Source of the DNA: an uncultured Gammaproteobacteria bacterium
GTDB taxonomy: Bacteria; Pseudomonadota; Gammaproteobacteria; Arenicellales; UBA868
NCBI GenBank assembly: GCA_913051905.1
Contig: CAJXBY010000038.1
Location: forward strand, 1-18,698
Direction of reading: 5' to 3'
DNA: 18,698 nt
Below are positions 1 to 7,350 of this stretch, piece by piece. The notes beneath the pieces were generated by a model, which worked only from the letters and a program-made list of their open reading frames with translations, did not search any database and was not told the DNA's origin. Position 1 is the first letter of the stretch. The number at the start of each line of letters is the position of its first letter. A program made the position numbers and the translations under genes.

Positions 1-1
1 T

Positions 2-622
2 AACCTGGTGCCGGTGGCGGCCAGCACCGCACTGGGTGATGATGTACTCGAGGTGCTGGACCGGACCTTCTTCGATACATCCCGGCTGGACGAGACGGAA
101 AAGGACAGCGCCAGGGCACTGTTCGCACGCATGATATCCGGGTTGCCACCGGGTTACCGGTTCGACCTGGTATTTCGCAGCGGCGAGGCGGTGGGCGCCA
201 ATGCGTTCGCTCTGCCGACCGGCACCATCGTGGTGACCGATGAGCTGATCAGGGCCATCGAGCACCCACACGAACTGGAGTCCATCCTGGCCCACGAGAT
301 CGGACACGTGGTCGGACGCCACAGCCTGCGCCAGCTGATTCAGGGCAGCACGATAGCCCTGGTCATGATGGCGGTCACCGGTGACATCTCGGCGGTTGCG
401 GCGATGTCCGGCGCTCTGCCGGTCATGCTTACTGAGACCTATTATTCGCGGGAGTTCGAACGCGAGGCCGACCAGTATGCGTACGATTACCTCAGCGCGC
501 GCGGTATCTCAGGAAAACATTTCGTGCGGATTCTCGACCGCATCGCAGGTTCTGGTGCGACGGTCGGTTTTCTGTCTACCCATCCGTCGGTGGACGAACG
601 GCTGCAGACATTTTCGAGATAG
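2..622 (+). CDS. M48 family zinc metallopeptidase, 5' end missing
   Basis: C-terminal part of an M48-type (HtpX/Ste24-like) metallopeptidase, a family that degrades damaged or misfolded proteins, usually at the cell envelope. The reading frame is open to the left edge, so the true start lies outside the window; a GTG at 8 is in frame but unlikely to be the start. The zinc motif HEIGH is encoded at 293-307, preceded by the family-typical stretch ANAFALPTGTIVVTDEL. The third zinc ligand is expected to be a Glu in the EREAD motif (458-472). A hydrophobic stretch between them (about 349-427) fits membrane association. The end, STHPSVDERL, is the usual M48 C-terminal signature. The gene stands apart from the downstream operon by 415 bases. 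Family assignment is firm; the substrate is unknown. Confidence 0.9.
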   Translation, partial: NLVPVAASTALGDDVLEVLDRTFFDTSRLDETEKDSARALFARMISGLPPGYRFDLVFRSGEAVGANAFALPTGTIVVTDELIRAIEHPHELESILAHEIGHVVGRHSLRQLIQGSTIALVMMAVTGDISAVAAMSGALPVMLTETYYSREFEREADQYAYDYLSARGISGKHFVRILDRIAGSGATVGFLSTHPSVDERLQTFSR

Positions 623-1037
623 CCAAAGGGTCCGGCGGAAAAAAGCCCCGCAGAGCTTGGCAATCCGGTCATCTCGGCCGGAAATGGAAACCAGAATGCC
701 ATTTAAGTGATTGATTAAGGGGGAGTATCTTTGAGAAAACCCTGGCAGACCGGCATTATCCTGCTGCGCTGTTGTTTTCTAAAAGCATCAGATCCGCTGG
801 GGCAGCGCGCAGTGTATGCGCAATGCTCGGGGACAACCAGTGTCCCGAACATCCGACGAGCGTTGCTGTTTTCCTTTCGAGGTGTTTATTCTTCCAGTGA
901 TCATGCCCGAGAACGACCATCCGGTTGTCCTGGACAGCAAAGATGGCGTGCTCTGCAAGGTCGGCCGTGTGCCTTTAGCCCGGATACGGCAGGGATATCG
1001 AAGATCAACGGGGGCACGAACAACTAAGGAGATGCCG
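623..1037. other. Gene-free stretch upstream of the M19 operon
   Basis: This 415-base region probably holds the promoter and leader of the six-gene operon. No convincing terminator follows the M48 gene: a 5-bp pairing (622-626 with 657-661) and a 6-bp pairing (682-687 with 699-704) are too weak and lack a T-tract. A frame starting with TTG at 731 has a purine-rich Shine-Dalgarno (AAGGGGGAG, 717-725) and runs 98 codons to 1027, but its product resembles nothing I know and is rich in Arg and Ser, as a chance frame would be. The M19 frame is also open upstream to 816, without recognisable conserved sequence. I see no tRNA or repeat. Confidence 0.5.
1026..1031 (+). promoter_or_regulatory. Ribosome binding site fixing the M19 start
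   Basis: AAGGAG lies six bases before the ATG at 1038. The alternative in-frame ATG at 1032 touches the site, and the open frame back to 816 has no conserved sequence, so 1038 is the best start. Confidence 0.75.
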
Positions 1038-2135
1038 ATGAACGAGTGGAAAGTTTCTGATGAGGCCGCGGCCCTTCTGCACGATGCCCAGGTGTGGGAC
1101 ATGACCATGCCGTTGACAGCCCGTACGGGCGAGGAGACGCTACAGGTTACGCTCGAGCGCGCCGCGAAACACGGCTACACGCTGGTTTCGTTGACGGTCT
1201 CTTCGGATTGGGAAGGCCTTGCCGCCGCGGTCAAGGCGGTGGCGAGGGATCGCGCTTATTTTCTCGATCACCCCGACAAGTACCGGCTGGTCGATCGCTT
1301 TGAAGATGTCGAAACGGCCAGGCGCGAGGGCAAGCTCGCGATCCTTTTTCACTTTCAGGGGACGAATCCTCTGGAAGGTGACCTGAACATGGTCGAGACC
1401 TATTACAAACTCGGTGTCCGCCACATGTTGATCGCCTACAACATGAAGAACGTCATGGGCGATGGGTGCATGGAGCGCACTAACGATGGGCTGTCGCGAT
1501 TGGGTGTGGCACTGATCGAGGAGATGAACCGGGTTGGCATGATCGTTGATGCAACCCATACCGGTTACCGCACAACCATGGACATGTTCGAGGTCTCAAA
1601 AGACCCGGTGATTTTTTCGCACTCTAACGCAGCGGCTTTGTGGGATATTCCCCGCAATGCCAAGGACGACCAGATTCGGGCCTGTGCTGCTACCGGGGGT
1701 GTGATGTGTATCAACGGCGTTGATATTTTTCTCGGTGATACGGGCGGATTGATCGAGCTGATGGTCAAGCACATCGACTATGTTGCCGAGTTGATCGGCC
1801 CTGAGCATGTCGGTATCGGCACGGACTATGAAGCCTATAATTTTGGCCGCGGTGAGTTTGAGCAGCGGCCGGCGCAACCGGCAGACACAAATGCTTCGCT
1901 CAAGTCGACGAGGTACGGGGGACGTTTCAACCCGATGTATGTTCATCAGTCGGCCTATTTGAAGGCTTCCGGAGGCAAGTCGATCGGGCCCGATTGGGCC
2001 GACTGCTATTTCATGAATCCCGAACTGATGCCGGATTTGACCGAAGCCCTGCTCAAGCACGGGTTCAGCGAGAAAGAGGTACTGGGAATTCTCGGCGAGA
2101 ACATCATGCGGGTCGCCCGCCAGGTCTGGAAATAG
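1038..2135 (+). CDS. M19 (membrane dipeptidase-like) family protein with altered metal site
   Basis: A 365-residue protein of the renal/membrane dipeptidase fold (amidohydrolase-type TIM barrel), no signal peptide, so probably cytoplasmic. Visible family landmarks: GLSRLGVALIEEMNRVGMIVDATH (given in parts: GLSRLG, EEMNRVGM, DATHTG), FSHSNA, PRNAKDD, GGVMCING and HVGIGTDYE. These retain the equivalents of human dipeptidase His198, His219, Arg230 and Asp288. The N-terminal HxD metal motif (usually DGHNDLP) reads DMTMPL at residues 21-26, the bridging Glu in the EGG motif is Gln (FQG), and His152 of the THxxN motif is Tyr (AYNMKN). Canonical dinuclear zinc dipeptidase activity is therefore doubtful; it may hydrolyse another amide or ester with a rebuilt site. 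First gene of the operon, 30 bases ahead of the next. Family certain, activity not. Confidence 0.88.
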   Translation: MNEWKVSDEAAALLHDAQVWDMTMPLTARTGEETLQVTLERAAKHGYTLVSLTVSSDWEGLAAAVKAVARDRAYFLDHPDKYRLVDRFEDVETARREGKLAILFHFQGTNPLEGDLNMVETYYKLGVRHMLIAYNMKNVMGDGCMERTNDGLSRLGVALIEEMNRVGMIVDATHTGYRTTMDMFEVSKDPVIFSHSNAAALWDIPRNAKDDQIRACAATGGVMCINGVDIFLGDTGGLIELMVKHIDYVAELIGPEHVGIGTDYEAYNFGRGEFEQRPAQPADTNASLKSTRYGGRFNPMYVHQSAYLKASGGKSIGPDWADCYFMNPELMPDLTEALLKHGFSEKEVLGILGENIMRVARQVWK

Positions 2136-2165
2136 TTCGTCGCCTCACCAGCAAAGAGATCAATA

Positions 2166-2864
2166 ATGGTTGACAAGAAACTGTACCCCGTAGAACTGCC
2201 TTATCCCCTCCCTCCCTGGCGCCACCGCTTCCGGACGCTGAGCGTGTACTGCGAGGTGGACGAAGCGGCCCTTGCTCGTCGGGTGCCGGCGCCTTTGTCA
2301 TTGTGTTCAAACGTCGTTCAGGTCACTGTGATGCACTTCGAGAGCACCGTTCCCGATCGCCCGTACTTCGACAGTGCAGTAATCGCAAACGTGCGTTATG
2401 GCGAATGCACCGGGGGTAACTGGGTCCATGCCTTTACCAGCACGGACCAGGTGCTGTCCGGCACTCGTGAACTGTGGGGGTACAACATGAAGCTGGCCGA
2501 CATCGAACTGCACATCGATCAAGGCCGGATCTGGGGGCACACTGCACGCCTCGGGCAGACTCTGATCGAGATCGACATGTCGACTGGTGGTCAAGCCGTG
2601 CCGGTACCGGACCTGTTTCCACGGCTCTTTGTTAAGGCGCTACCCGAGACCGAGCGCCCAGAAGCCGTAGATCGGCAAGTTGTGATGATGGTGGCCGACA
2701 CTGAAGTCACGCAGACGTTGTGGGGTGAGGGTGTGCTTCGACTCACATCAAGCGGCGAAGATGCCCTCGGTGACCTCCAGCCGGGCCGGGTGCTCGGCGC
2801 AAGCTATGTTGCCGGCAACCAGGTGCTGAACTGGGGCAGAGTGGTTTCCGAAGAGGGGCAATGA
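2166..2864 (+). CDS. Acetoacetate decarboxylase-fold protein lacking the Schiff-base lysine
   Basis: A 232-residue protein of the acetoacetate decarboxylase (ADC) superfamily, whose members use an active-site Lys to decarboxylate, dehydrate or carry out aldol chemistry on keto acids. From my memory of the Clostridium acetobutylicum enzyme, residues 57-110 of that protein align without gaps to this one and lead into RELWGYNMKLAD (residues 101-112), matching RELSAYPKKLG. Thus the Schiff-base Lys115 corresponds to Met108, while its neighbour Lys116 corresponds to Lys109; Glu76 corresponds to Asp69. Classical decarboxylation is unlikely unless Lys109 takes over. Start ATG at 2166 follows a weak site (AAAGAGATCAATA). 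The gene sits 30 bases after the M19 gene and 28 before the oxidoreductase gene, so co-transcription is expected. Fold assignment is good, function unknown. Confidence 0.82.
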   Translation: MVDKKLYPVELPYPLPPWRHRFRTLSVYCEVDEAALARRVPAPLSLCSNVVQVTVMHFESTVPDRPYFDSAVIANVRYGECTGGNWVHAFTSTDQVLSGTRELWGYNMKLADIELHIDQGRIWGHTARLGQTLIEIDMSTGGQAVPVPDLFPRLFVKALPETERPEAVDRQVVMMVADTEVTQTLWGEGVLRLTSSGEDALGDLQPGRVLGASYVAGNQVLNWGRVVSEEGQ

Positions 2865-2892
2865 CCGAAATACTCCAAAGGAGAAAATACTG

Positions 2893-3828
2893 ATGAAAGC
2901 AATTGTTGCAAACTCCGCCGCGATAGGGTGTCTGGAGATCGGGGAGATCGCTGCCCCGGTGGCCGATTCGAACGAGGCCTTGGTTTCAGTGACCACCATC
3001 TCGCTCAACCGGGGTGAGCTTCGCCGGGCCGAGGCCGCAGAGCCCGGTATGCAGATTGGCTGGGACCTGGCCGGCGTGGTGCAGAGCGCAGCCCGGGATG
3101 GTAGCGGCCCTGCCGAAGGGAGTCGGGTGGTGGGGTTTTCCCGGCGCATGCAGGGCTGGGCAGAACAGGTGGCCCTGCCGACCCGCGACCTCGCGGCGAT
3201 TCCCGATGCGGTGTCGGATCAGGATGCAGCGACCCTGCCGGTTGCCGGCCTGACGGCGTTGTATGCGCTGGAGCGCTGCGAGAGAATTCTCGGTAACCGA
3301 GTTCTGATCACAGGCGCCAGCGGTGGGGTCGGCTACTTCGCCTGTCAGCTGGGTCTTCTGATGGGCGGGCATATCGTCGCTCATCTGCGTCGGCCGGATT
3401 ACGCCGATCTGGTGCGCGGTACCGGTGTGCAGGAAGTGGTGGTGTCTGAGGATGCTGCCGGAATTGCCGAGCATGGCAGGTTCAGATCGATCGTCGACGG
3501 GGTGGGCGGGCCGTTACTCGCCAGCCTGATCGCCGAGCTGGAGGAGGACGGCCGCGCCATTCTCTACGGGGTAAGTGCGGGCCCGACGACACCGCTCGCG
3601 ATCCGGGACCTGATGTTCACCGGCGACGGCCGGGTCGAGGGCTTTTACCTGTACCGGGAAAGCGACATCGAATATGCATCGCGGGGTCTGGCCCGGCTGC
3701 TGGGGCTGTTGGCCGGTGGGCAGCTGGTCACGCACGTGCCCGTGACGGGCAGCTGGGAGAACATCGGCGAGACCGCGGCCGGGCTGATCGCCCGGGATTT
3801 TCCGGGCAAGGCTGTACTGACGATCTGA
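2893..3828 (+). CDS. Zinc-free MDR family oxidoreductase (quinone/enoyl reductase type)
   Basis: A 311-residue medium-chain dehydrogenase/reductase, slightly shorter than the usual 320-340. The N-terminal GroES-like half holds SLNRGELRRA (about 37-46) and GWDLAGVV (56-63), as in quinone oxidoreductases and enoyl reductases. The Rossmann glycine motif GASGGVG is at 141-147 (VLITGASGGVGYFACQLG), with HLRRP afterwards, where basic residues suggest NADPH rather than NADH. No cysteine or histidine cluster for structural or catalytic zinc is visible. Start ATG at 2893 has a strong AAAGGAG site at 2877-2883. Third gene of the operon; it would fit reduction of an enoyl or keto intermediate. The exact substrate cannot be read from sequence. 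Confidence 0.88.
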   Translation: MKAIVANSAAIGCLEIGEIAAPVADSNEALVSVTTISLNRGELRRAEAAEPGMQIGWDLAGVVQSAARDGSGPAEGSRVVGFSRRMQGWAEQVALPTRDLAAIPDAVSDQDAATLPVAGLTALYALERCERILGNRVLITGASGGVGYFACQLGLLMGGHIVAHLRRPDYADLVRGTGVQEVVVSEDAAGIAEHGRFRSIVDGVGGPLLASLIAELEEDGRAILYGVSAGPTTPLAIRDLMFTGDGRVEGFYLYRESDIEYASRGLARLLGLLAGGQLVTHVPVTGSWENIGETAAGLIARDFPGKAVLTI

Positions 3829-3881
3829 ACCTGTGTAGGCCGTCGCCCCGGGTGTTGCAGAACTAGCCGTCAGCAGGATGA

Positions 3882-5378
3882 ATGGAAAGCACCGTAGTCA
3901 GAAAAGAACCGTCGGAAAAAAGCCACCCGCAGCGTGACCCGCTTCTTCTCGACCGGGCGTTCAAGGCCAGGCGCATGGTCATCGCCGGCGTGTCGTCGGA
4001 CCGCAGAAAATGGTCCAACATTATGTTCCGGCGTCTGCTGGACAGCCCCTACGACGGTGAACTCGTTGCGGTCAATCCGGCCCGAAGTAGCATCGAGGGA
4101 CAACCGTGCTACCCATCGCTTCTCGATGTGCCGGGCGAGATTGATTACGCTCAGCTGCTGGTCGCAAGGGAACACACAGTCGATGCGGTCCGCGCTTGCG
4201 TTGCGCGTAGAGTGCCCGTCATTCATGTGCTTTCTTCAGGATTTGGTGAAGTCTCCGGTAAGGGGCCGGGCCTACAGAGCGCGCTTATCAAGGCGCTCGA
4301 CGGCGGTACGAGTGCCCTGATCGGACCGAACTCGCTTGGCCTTTACAGTGCCAGCCACGGTCTGTGCTTCTCTGACGGATGTCATTTTGAGCCGGGTCCG
4401 GTGACTTTCATCTCGCAGAGCGGGGCCCTGTGCACAGACGTACTGGCCCAGGGCCAGATGCGGGGCATCAGATTCTCCAAGGTGCTTTCGATCGGCAACT
4501 GCGCCGATCTCGACTGGCCGGACTATGTGCGTTACTGCCGGCATGATCCAGAAACGGGACTCGCGGTGTTCTACATCGAGAGCGTCTCCGATGGGCGGGC
4601 ACTTTATCGCGAACTGAAAAGACTCGCCCGAAACAAACCAGTGCTGGTGTTGAAGGGTGGCCGGACCCCGGTCGGTGCACAGGCCGTGGTATCTCACACC
4701 GGTCGGATGACCGGCGAACATGATGTCTGGCAGGCGATGATGCACCAGGCCGGCGTAATCGAGCTGAGAGGACTGAACGACCTGCTCGTGACGGTGCAGG
4801 CCTGGTGCAGTGCTGAACGGCAGCCCAGCGGTCGATCGGGCGATGGCGTGATGGTGATTGGGTGTGGGGGCGGCATCTCGGTACTGATCAGCGATGCGCT
4901 GGATTCAGCGGGTCTTTCCATGGCCCGGCTCGAGTCCGGCACGCTGTCCGCTCTGGAGCAGCTGGAGCCTGCTGCCAGGGTATTGGGCGGTATCGACAAT
5001 CCGATCGAGATGCCGGTTGACCGGCTCTTTACCGACCCCGACAAGCTCATGGAGCTGATTGAGACCTCTGCGGCCGATCCCAAAGTCGGGGTGGTCCTTT
5101 TGCATCTCAATCTGATCGCCTTTTCCGATCTCTTCGGAGATGACAACTTGGCACACCTGGATGCTATCTGCACCGCGATCAGGGATGTTGCGGGCCGTAT
5201 AGACAAGCCGCTGACGACGGTGCTGCGCAACGGTGACTGTGGAGAGACGACCGCGACTCTGTATCGCTTGGCATTCAAAAGTCTGGGTTCCCAGGGAGCG
5301 CTGGATGTCTTCAGCGAGCTCGAGCCCGCGGTGGCCTGGCTGGTCCGGGTGAAAACGTTCACGGGCTGTCGATCGTGA
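3882..5378 (+). CDS. ADP-forming acyl-CoA synthetase, alpha (CoA-binding/CoA-ligase) subunit
   Basis: A 498-residue protein of the NDP-forming acyl-CoA synthetase/succinyl-CoA synthetase superfamily, which converts an acid, CoA and ATP to acyl-CoA, ADP and phosphate, or the reverse. Order of parts: CoA-binding Rossmann domain (VIAGVS at 33-38, LVAVNP at 61-66), a ligase domain with IGPNSLGLY (147-155) and FISQSGAL (176-183), and the phosphohistidine motif SHTG with His272. A third domain with GCGGGISVLISDAL and IDNPIEMP completes the subunit, as in archaeal Acd proteins. The start ATG at 3882 has an AGGA site only three bases away, which is short, but no better start is seen. The stop overlaps the beta-subunit start by four bases (GTGA), so the two are translationally coupled. 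The acid is not known. Confidence 0.9.
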   Translation: MESTVVRKEPSEKSHPQRDPLLLDRAFKARRMVIAGVSSDRRKWSNIMFRRLLDSPYDGELVAVNPARSSIEGQPCYPSLLDVPGEIDYAQLLVAREHTVDAVRACVARRVPVIHVLSSGFGEVSGKGPGLQSALIKALDGGTSALIGPNSLGLYSASHGLCFSDGCHFEPGPVTFISQSGALCTDVLAQGQMRGIRFSKVLSIGNCADLDWPDYVRYCRHDPETGLAVFYIESVSDGRALYRELKRLARNKPVLVLKGGRTPVGAQAVVSHTGRMTGEHDVWQAMMHQAGVIELRGLNDLLVTVQAWCSAERQPSGRSGDGVMVIGCGGGISVLISDALDSAGLSMARLESGTLSALEQLEPAARVLGGIDNPIEMPVDRLFTDPDKLMELIETSAADPKVGVVLLHLNLIAFSDLFGDDNLAHLDAICTAIRDVAGRIDKPLTTVLRNGDCGETTATLYRLAFKSLGSQGALDVFSELEPAVAWLVRVKTFTGCRS

Positions 5379-6061
5379 GCACAGCTCGGGTCATGGATCC
5401 GGTTTCAGCGCGCCGGCTGATCTCGGACTGCGGGGTCATATTTGCGGACTGGCGAGTCGTCGAGTCCTCTGAAGCGGCCGTCAACGTAGCTGCCGGGTGC
5501 CAGGGGCCAGTGGCATTGAAATCAGCGGCAGCGGATGTGGTTCACAAAAGCGACAGTGGTTGTGTGGTTCTGGGCGTGGCAGGTGACGACGCGGTCGAGA
5601 AGGCCTACACGGAGATCACGGCACGTGCCGCAGCGGCCGGCAGCGAGACGCCGGAGCGGGTGCTGGTGGAGACCATGGCGTCAGGGCTTGCCGAAGTCAT
5701 TATAGGGCTCAAGCGTGATCAGACCTTCGGTGCGGTTGTTCTGGTGGGCCTGGGTGGAATTTTTACAGAGGCACTGAAAGATTTTGTTCTTCGGCTCTGT
5801 CCAGTGACAGAACCCGAAGCGCTGGGGATGTTCAAGGAACTTCAGGGATTTCCGTTTCTGGCCGGTGCCAGAGGCAGACCGCCTTGTGATCTGGATGCCC
5901 TGGCTCAGCTGGCCGCTACGATCAGCCGGCTGGGCCACGAACGCGACGATGTCCTTGAACTGGACCTCAATCCGGTGATGGCAATGGCACAGGGTGCGGT
6001 GGCGGTTGACGCTCGCATTGTTCTGAACGGGAGGGAGAAACATGGAACGCATCAAGCCTGA
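5375..6061 (+). CDS. ADP-forming acyl-CoA synthetase, beta (ATP-grasp) subunit
   Basis: A 228-residue ATP-grasp protein, the nucleotide-binding partner of the alpha subunit just upstream. Visible motifs: PVALKSAAADVVHKSDSGCV (residues 45-64) with the ATP-binding Lys and the family HKSDxGGV-like segment, then LVETM (97-101), VLVGLGGIFTE (122-132), and ELDLNPV near the end, the metal-binding region. Starts with GTG at 5375 inside the alpha stop, so it depends on coupled translation. Many bacteria carry alpha and beta fused in one chain of about 700 residues; here they are separate genes in alpha-beta order. Overlaps the next gene by 20 bases. Assignment is firm; substrate is not. Confidence 0.9.
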   Translation: MSTARVMDPVSARRLISDCGVIFADWRVVESSEAAVNVAAGCQGPVALKSAAADVVHKSDSGCVVLGVAGDDAVEKAYTEITARAAAAGSETPERVLVETMASGLAEVIIGLKRDQTFGAVVLVGLGGIFTEALKDFVLRLCPVTEPEALGMFKELQGFPFLAGARGRPPCDLDALAQLAATISRLGHERDDVLELDLNPVMAMAQGAVAVDARIVLNGREKHGTHQA

Positions 6062-6998
6062 CGAGTCGATTATCGGCATGGAGGGACCGGTCTACGACGT
6101 GGATCTGGAGCGCGGGCGTATTCGCCAGTTCGCCAAGTCGATCTACGCCTTCCATCCGGCCTACCATGAGGAAAGCAAGCCGGTTGTACCGCCGACTTTC
6201 CTGATCATGTCGGGCTATTTCTACGGTTACATTCTTGCCCGTGCGCCACGAGATTCGGCGTTTGGTTCGATCGACGAGGATTTCACGACCTGTGCTGATG
6301 GCGGACAGGAGTTCGTTTTTCACGGACCGTTACCGCGTGCCGGTGACCGGCTAGTGGCCGCGACCCATATGCATGACTTCAAGGAAAGGCAGGGACGGCG
6401 CGGCGGGCGGCTACGGATCTACGTCACCTGTACCCGATTTCACACAGCCGGAGGCCGCCACGTGGCCGACTGGTTCGAGTGGAACGTCAAGACCTCTCAC
6501 TCGCCGGTCCAGAGCCTGGACGAGGAGAGGATCAGAGACAGGCCCTACTTCATGAAAGGCGACCCTCGCGACCAATTCAACGCGGTTGGTTTTCAGGACT
6601 GGGATGCACTGCGCGAGGGTGAAGGCCCGGGAAGCATCGTGATGCCACCGCTCACCGTCACTGACATTGTCGCCTACCAGTATGCCTCTGGAGAAGACGG
6701 CCCGACTCATCACGACGACGGTTCGGCGAGGGCCTGCGGATACCCCGGCATCTACTCGATGGGCATGTTGCACGGCGGTGCTCTGGCCACCTATGCCGTG
6801 AACTGGCTAGGGCCCGACAACATCCGCCGGTTTAAATGCCGATTCGTCGAGATGCAGTTCCCGGGAGACGTGCTGACTTATCGCGGCTGGGTGGTGCGAA
6901 AGTACCAGCAGGACGGTAGCCGGATGGTCGACATCGAGCTCGATTTTCAGAGGGACGGCACGCTGCTCGGTAGCGCCTGGGCGACCTTTACGCTTTAG
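6042..6998 (+). CDS. Double-hotdog MaoC / FAS1-like dehydratase family protein
   Basis: A 318-residue protein with two hotdog halves, as in FAS1-like dehydratases and mesaconyl-CoA-type hydratases that add or remove water from enoyl-CoA. The N-terminal half (about 20-150) contains PPTFLI and a KERQGRRGGRLRIYVTCTRF strand typical of FAS1-like dehydratase domains. The C-terminal half (about 200-318) carries ASGEDGPTHHDD (215-226), matching the hydratase-2 motif SGDxNPxHxD: His223 is kept, the catalytic Asp is Glu218 and the Asn is Gly220. Afterwards GMLHGGALATY and a FVEMQFPGDVLTYRGWVV strand fit the hotdog core. Start ATG at 6042 has a GGGAGGGAG site and lies inside the beta-subunit gene. Last gene of the operon; likely acts on the CoA ester made by the preceding synthetase. 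Confidence 0.85.
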   Translation: MERIKPDESIIGMEGPVYDVDLERGRIRQFAKSIYAFHPAYHEESKPVVPPTFLIMSGYFYGYILARAPRDSAFGSIDEDFTTCADGGQEFVFHGPLPRAGDRLVAATHMHDFKERQGRRGGRLRIYVTCTRFHTAGGRHVADWFEWNVKTSHSPVQSLDEERIRDRPYFMKGDPRDQFNAVGFQDWDALREGEGPGSIVMPPLTVTDIVAYQYASGEDGPTHHDDGSARACGYPGIYSMGMLHGGALATYAVNWLGPDNIRRFKCRFVEMQFPGDVLTYRGWVVRKYQQDGSRMVDIELDFQRDGTLLGSAWATFTL

Positions 6999-7350
6999 GA
7001 AAACCACATCAGTGTCGTTCTATTCAAAAACACACCGGCGAAAGCCCGGAGGGATCTGAATATTCAGATTACGGGAAAAGACGCACAAAACATACTCATA
7101 AGCCGGGCACGACGAGCGTTTTGTTAATGAACGGCACAGAGTATGGTCTTTATCCAAATAAGCTGAATTGGGTCTGCCTATCTTTTTACAGCTAATCTGA
7201 CTAGACTGCGCACCCAGAAGCGCGCTACCAAGGCCGCTCTCCGTTGTCTTGTGGTTGTCTCCCTCCCAGAAAGACTCCTCTCGATTACTTCATTTATTAC
7301 CGCCTTAACCGGTCTGATGACAGCACCGGCAGGCTTACTCAGGATTATTG
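6999..7350. other. Gene-free stretch: operon end and rhlE leader
   Basis: This 352-base region is visibly richer in A and T than the operon before it. It holds the 16-bp palindrome at 7054-7069 and probably the promoter and a long 5' leader of the helicase gene. No hairpin with a T-tract is seen after the operon, so how the upstream transcript ends is unclear. A weak promoter-like pair (TTGGGT at 7168, TAATCT at 7193, 19-base spacer) is too poor to call. No tRNA fold and no conserved small protein were recognised. Confidence 0.5.
7054..7069. repeat. Perfect 16-bp palindrome
   Basis: ATCTGAATATTCAGAT is its own reverse complement. It lies 56 bases after the last operon gene and 280 bases before the helicase gene. 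It could be a dimeric regulator's operator or a short hairpin; no T-tract follows on either strand, so it is not an ordinary terminator. Confidence 0.5.

Noticed and set aside
622..704. Terminator after the M48 gene
   Set aside because: Only 5- and 6-bp stems with large loops and no T-tract are visible.
816..1037. N-terminal extension of the M19 frame back to 816
   Set aside because: No recognisable family sequence, and a clear AAGGAG ribosome site sets the start at 1038.
4694..5362. 222-codon open frame on the minus strand inside the acyl-CoA synthetase alpha gene
   Set aside because: It lies opposite a well-conserved gene, and its Ser/Arg-rich product matches no family; it reflects codon bias of the real gene.
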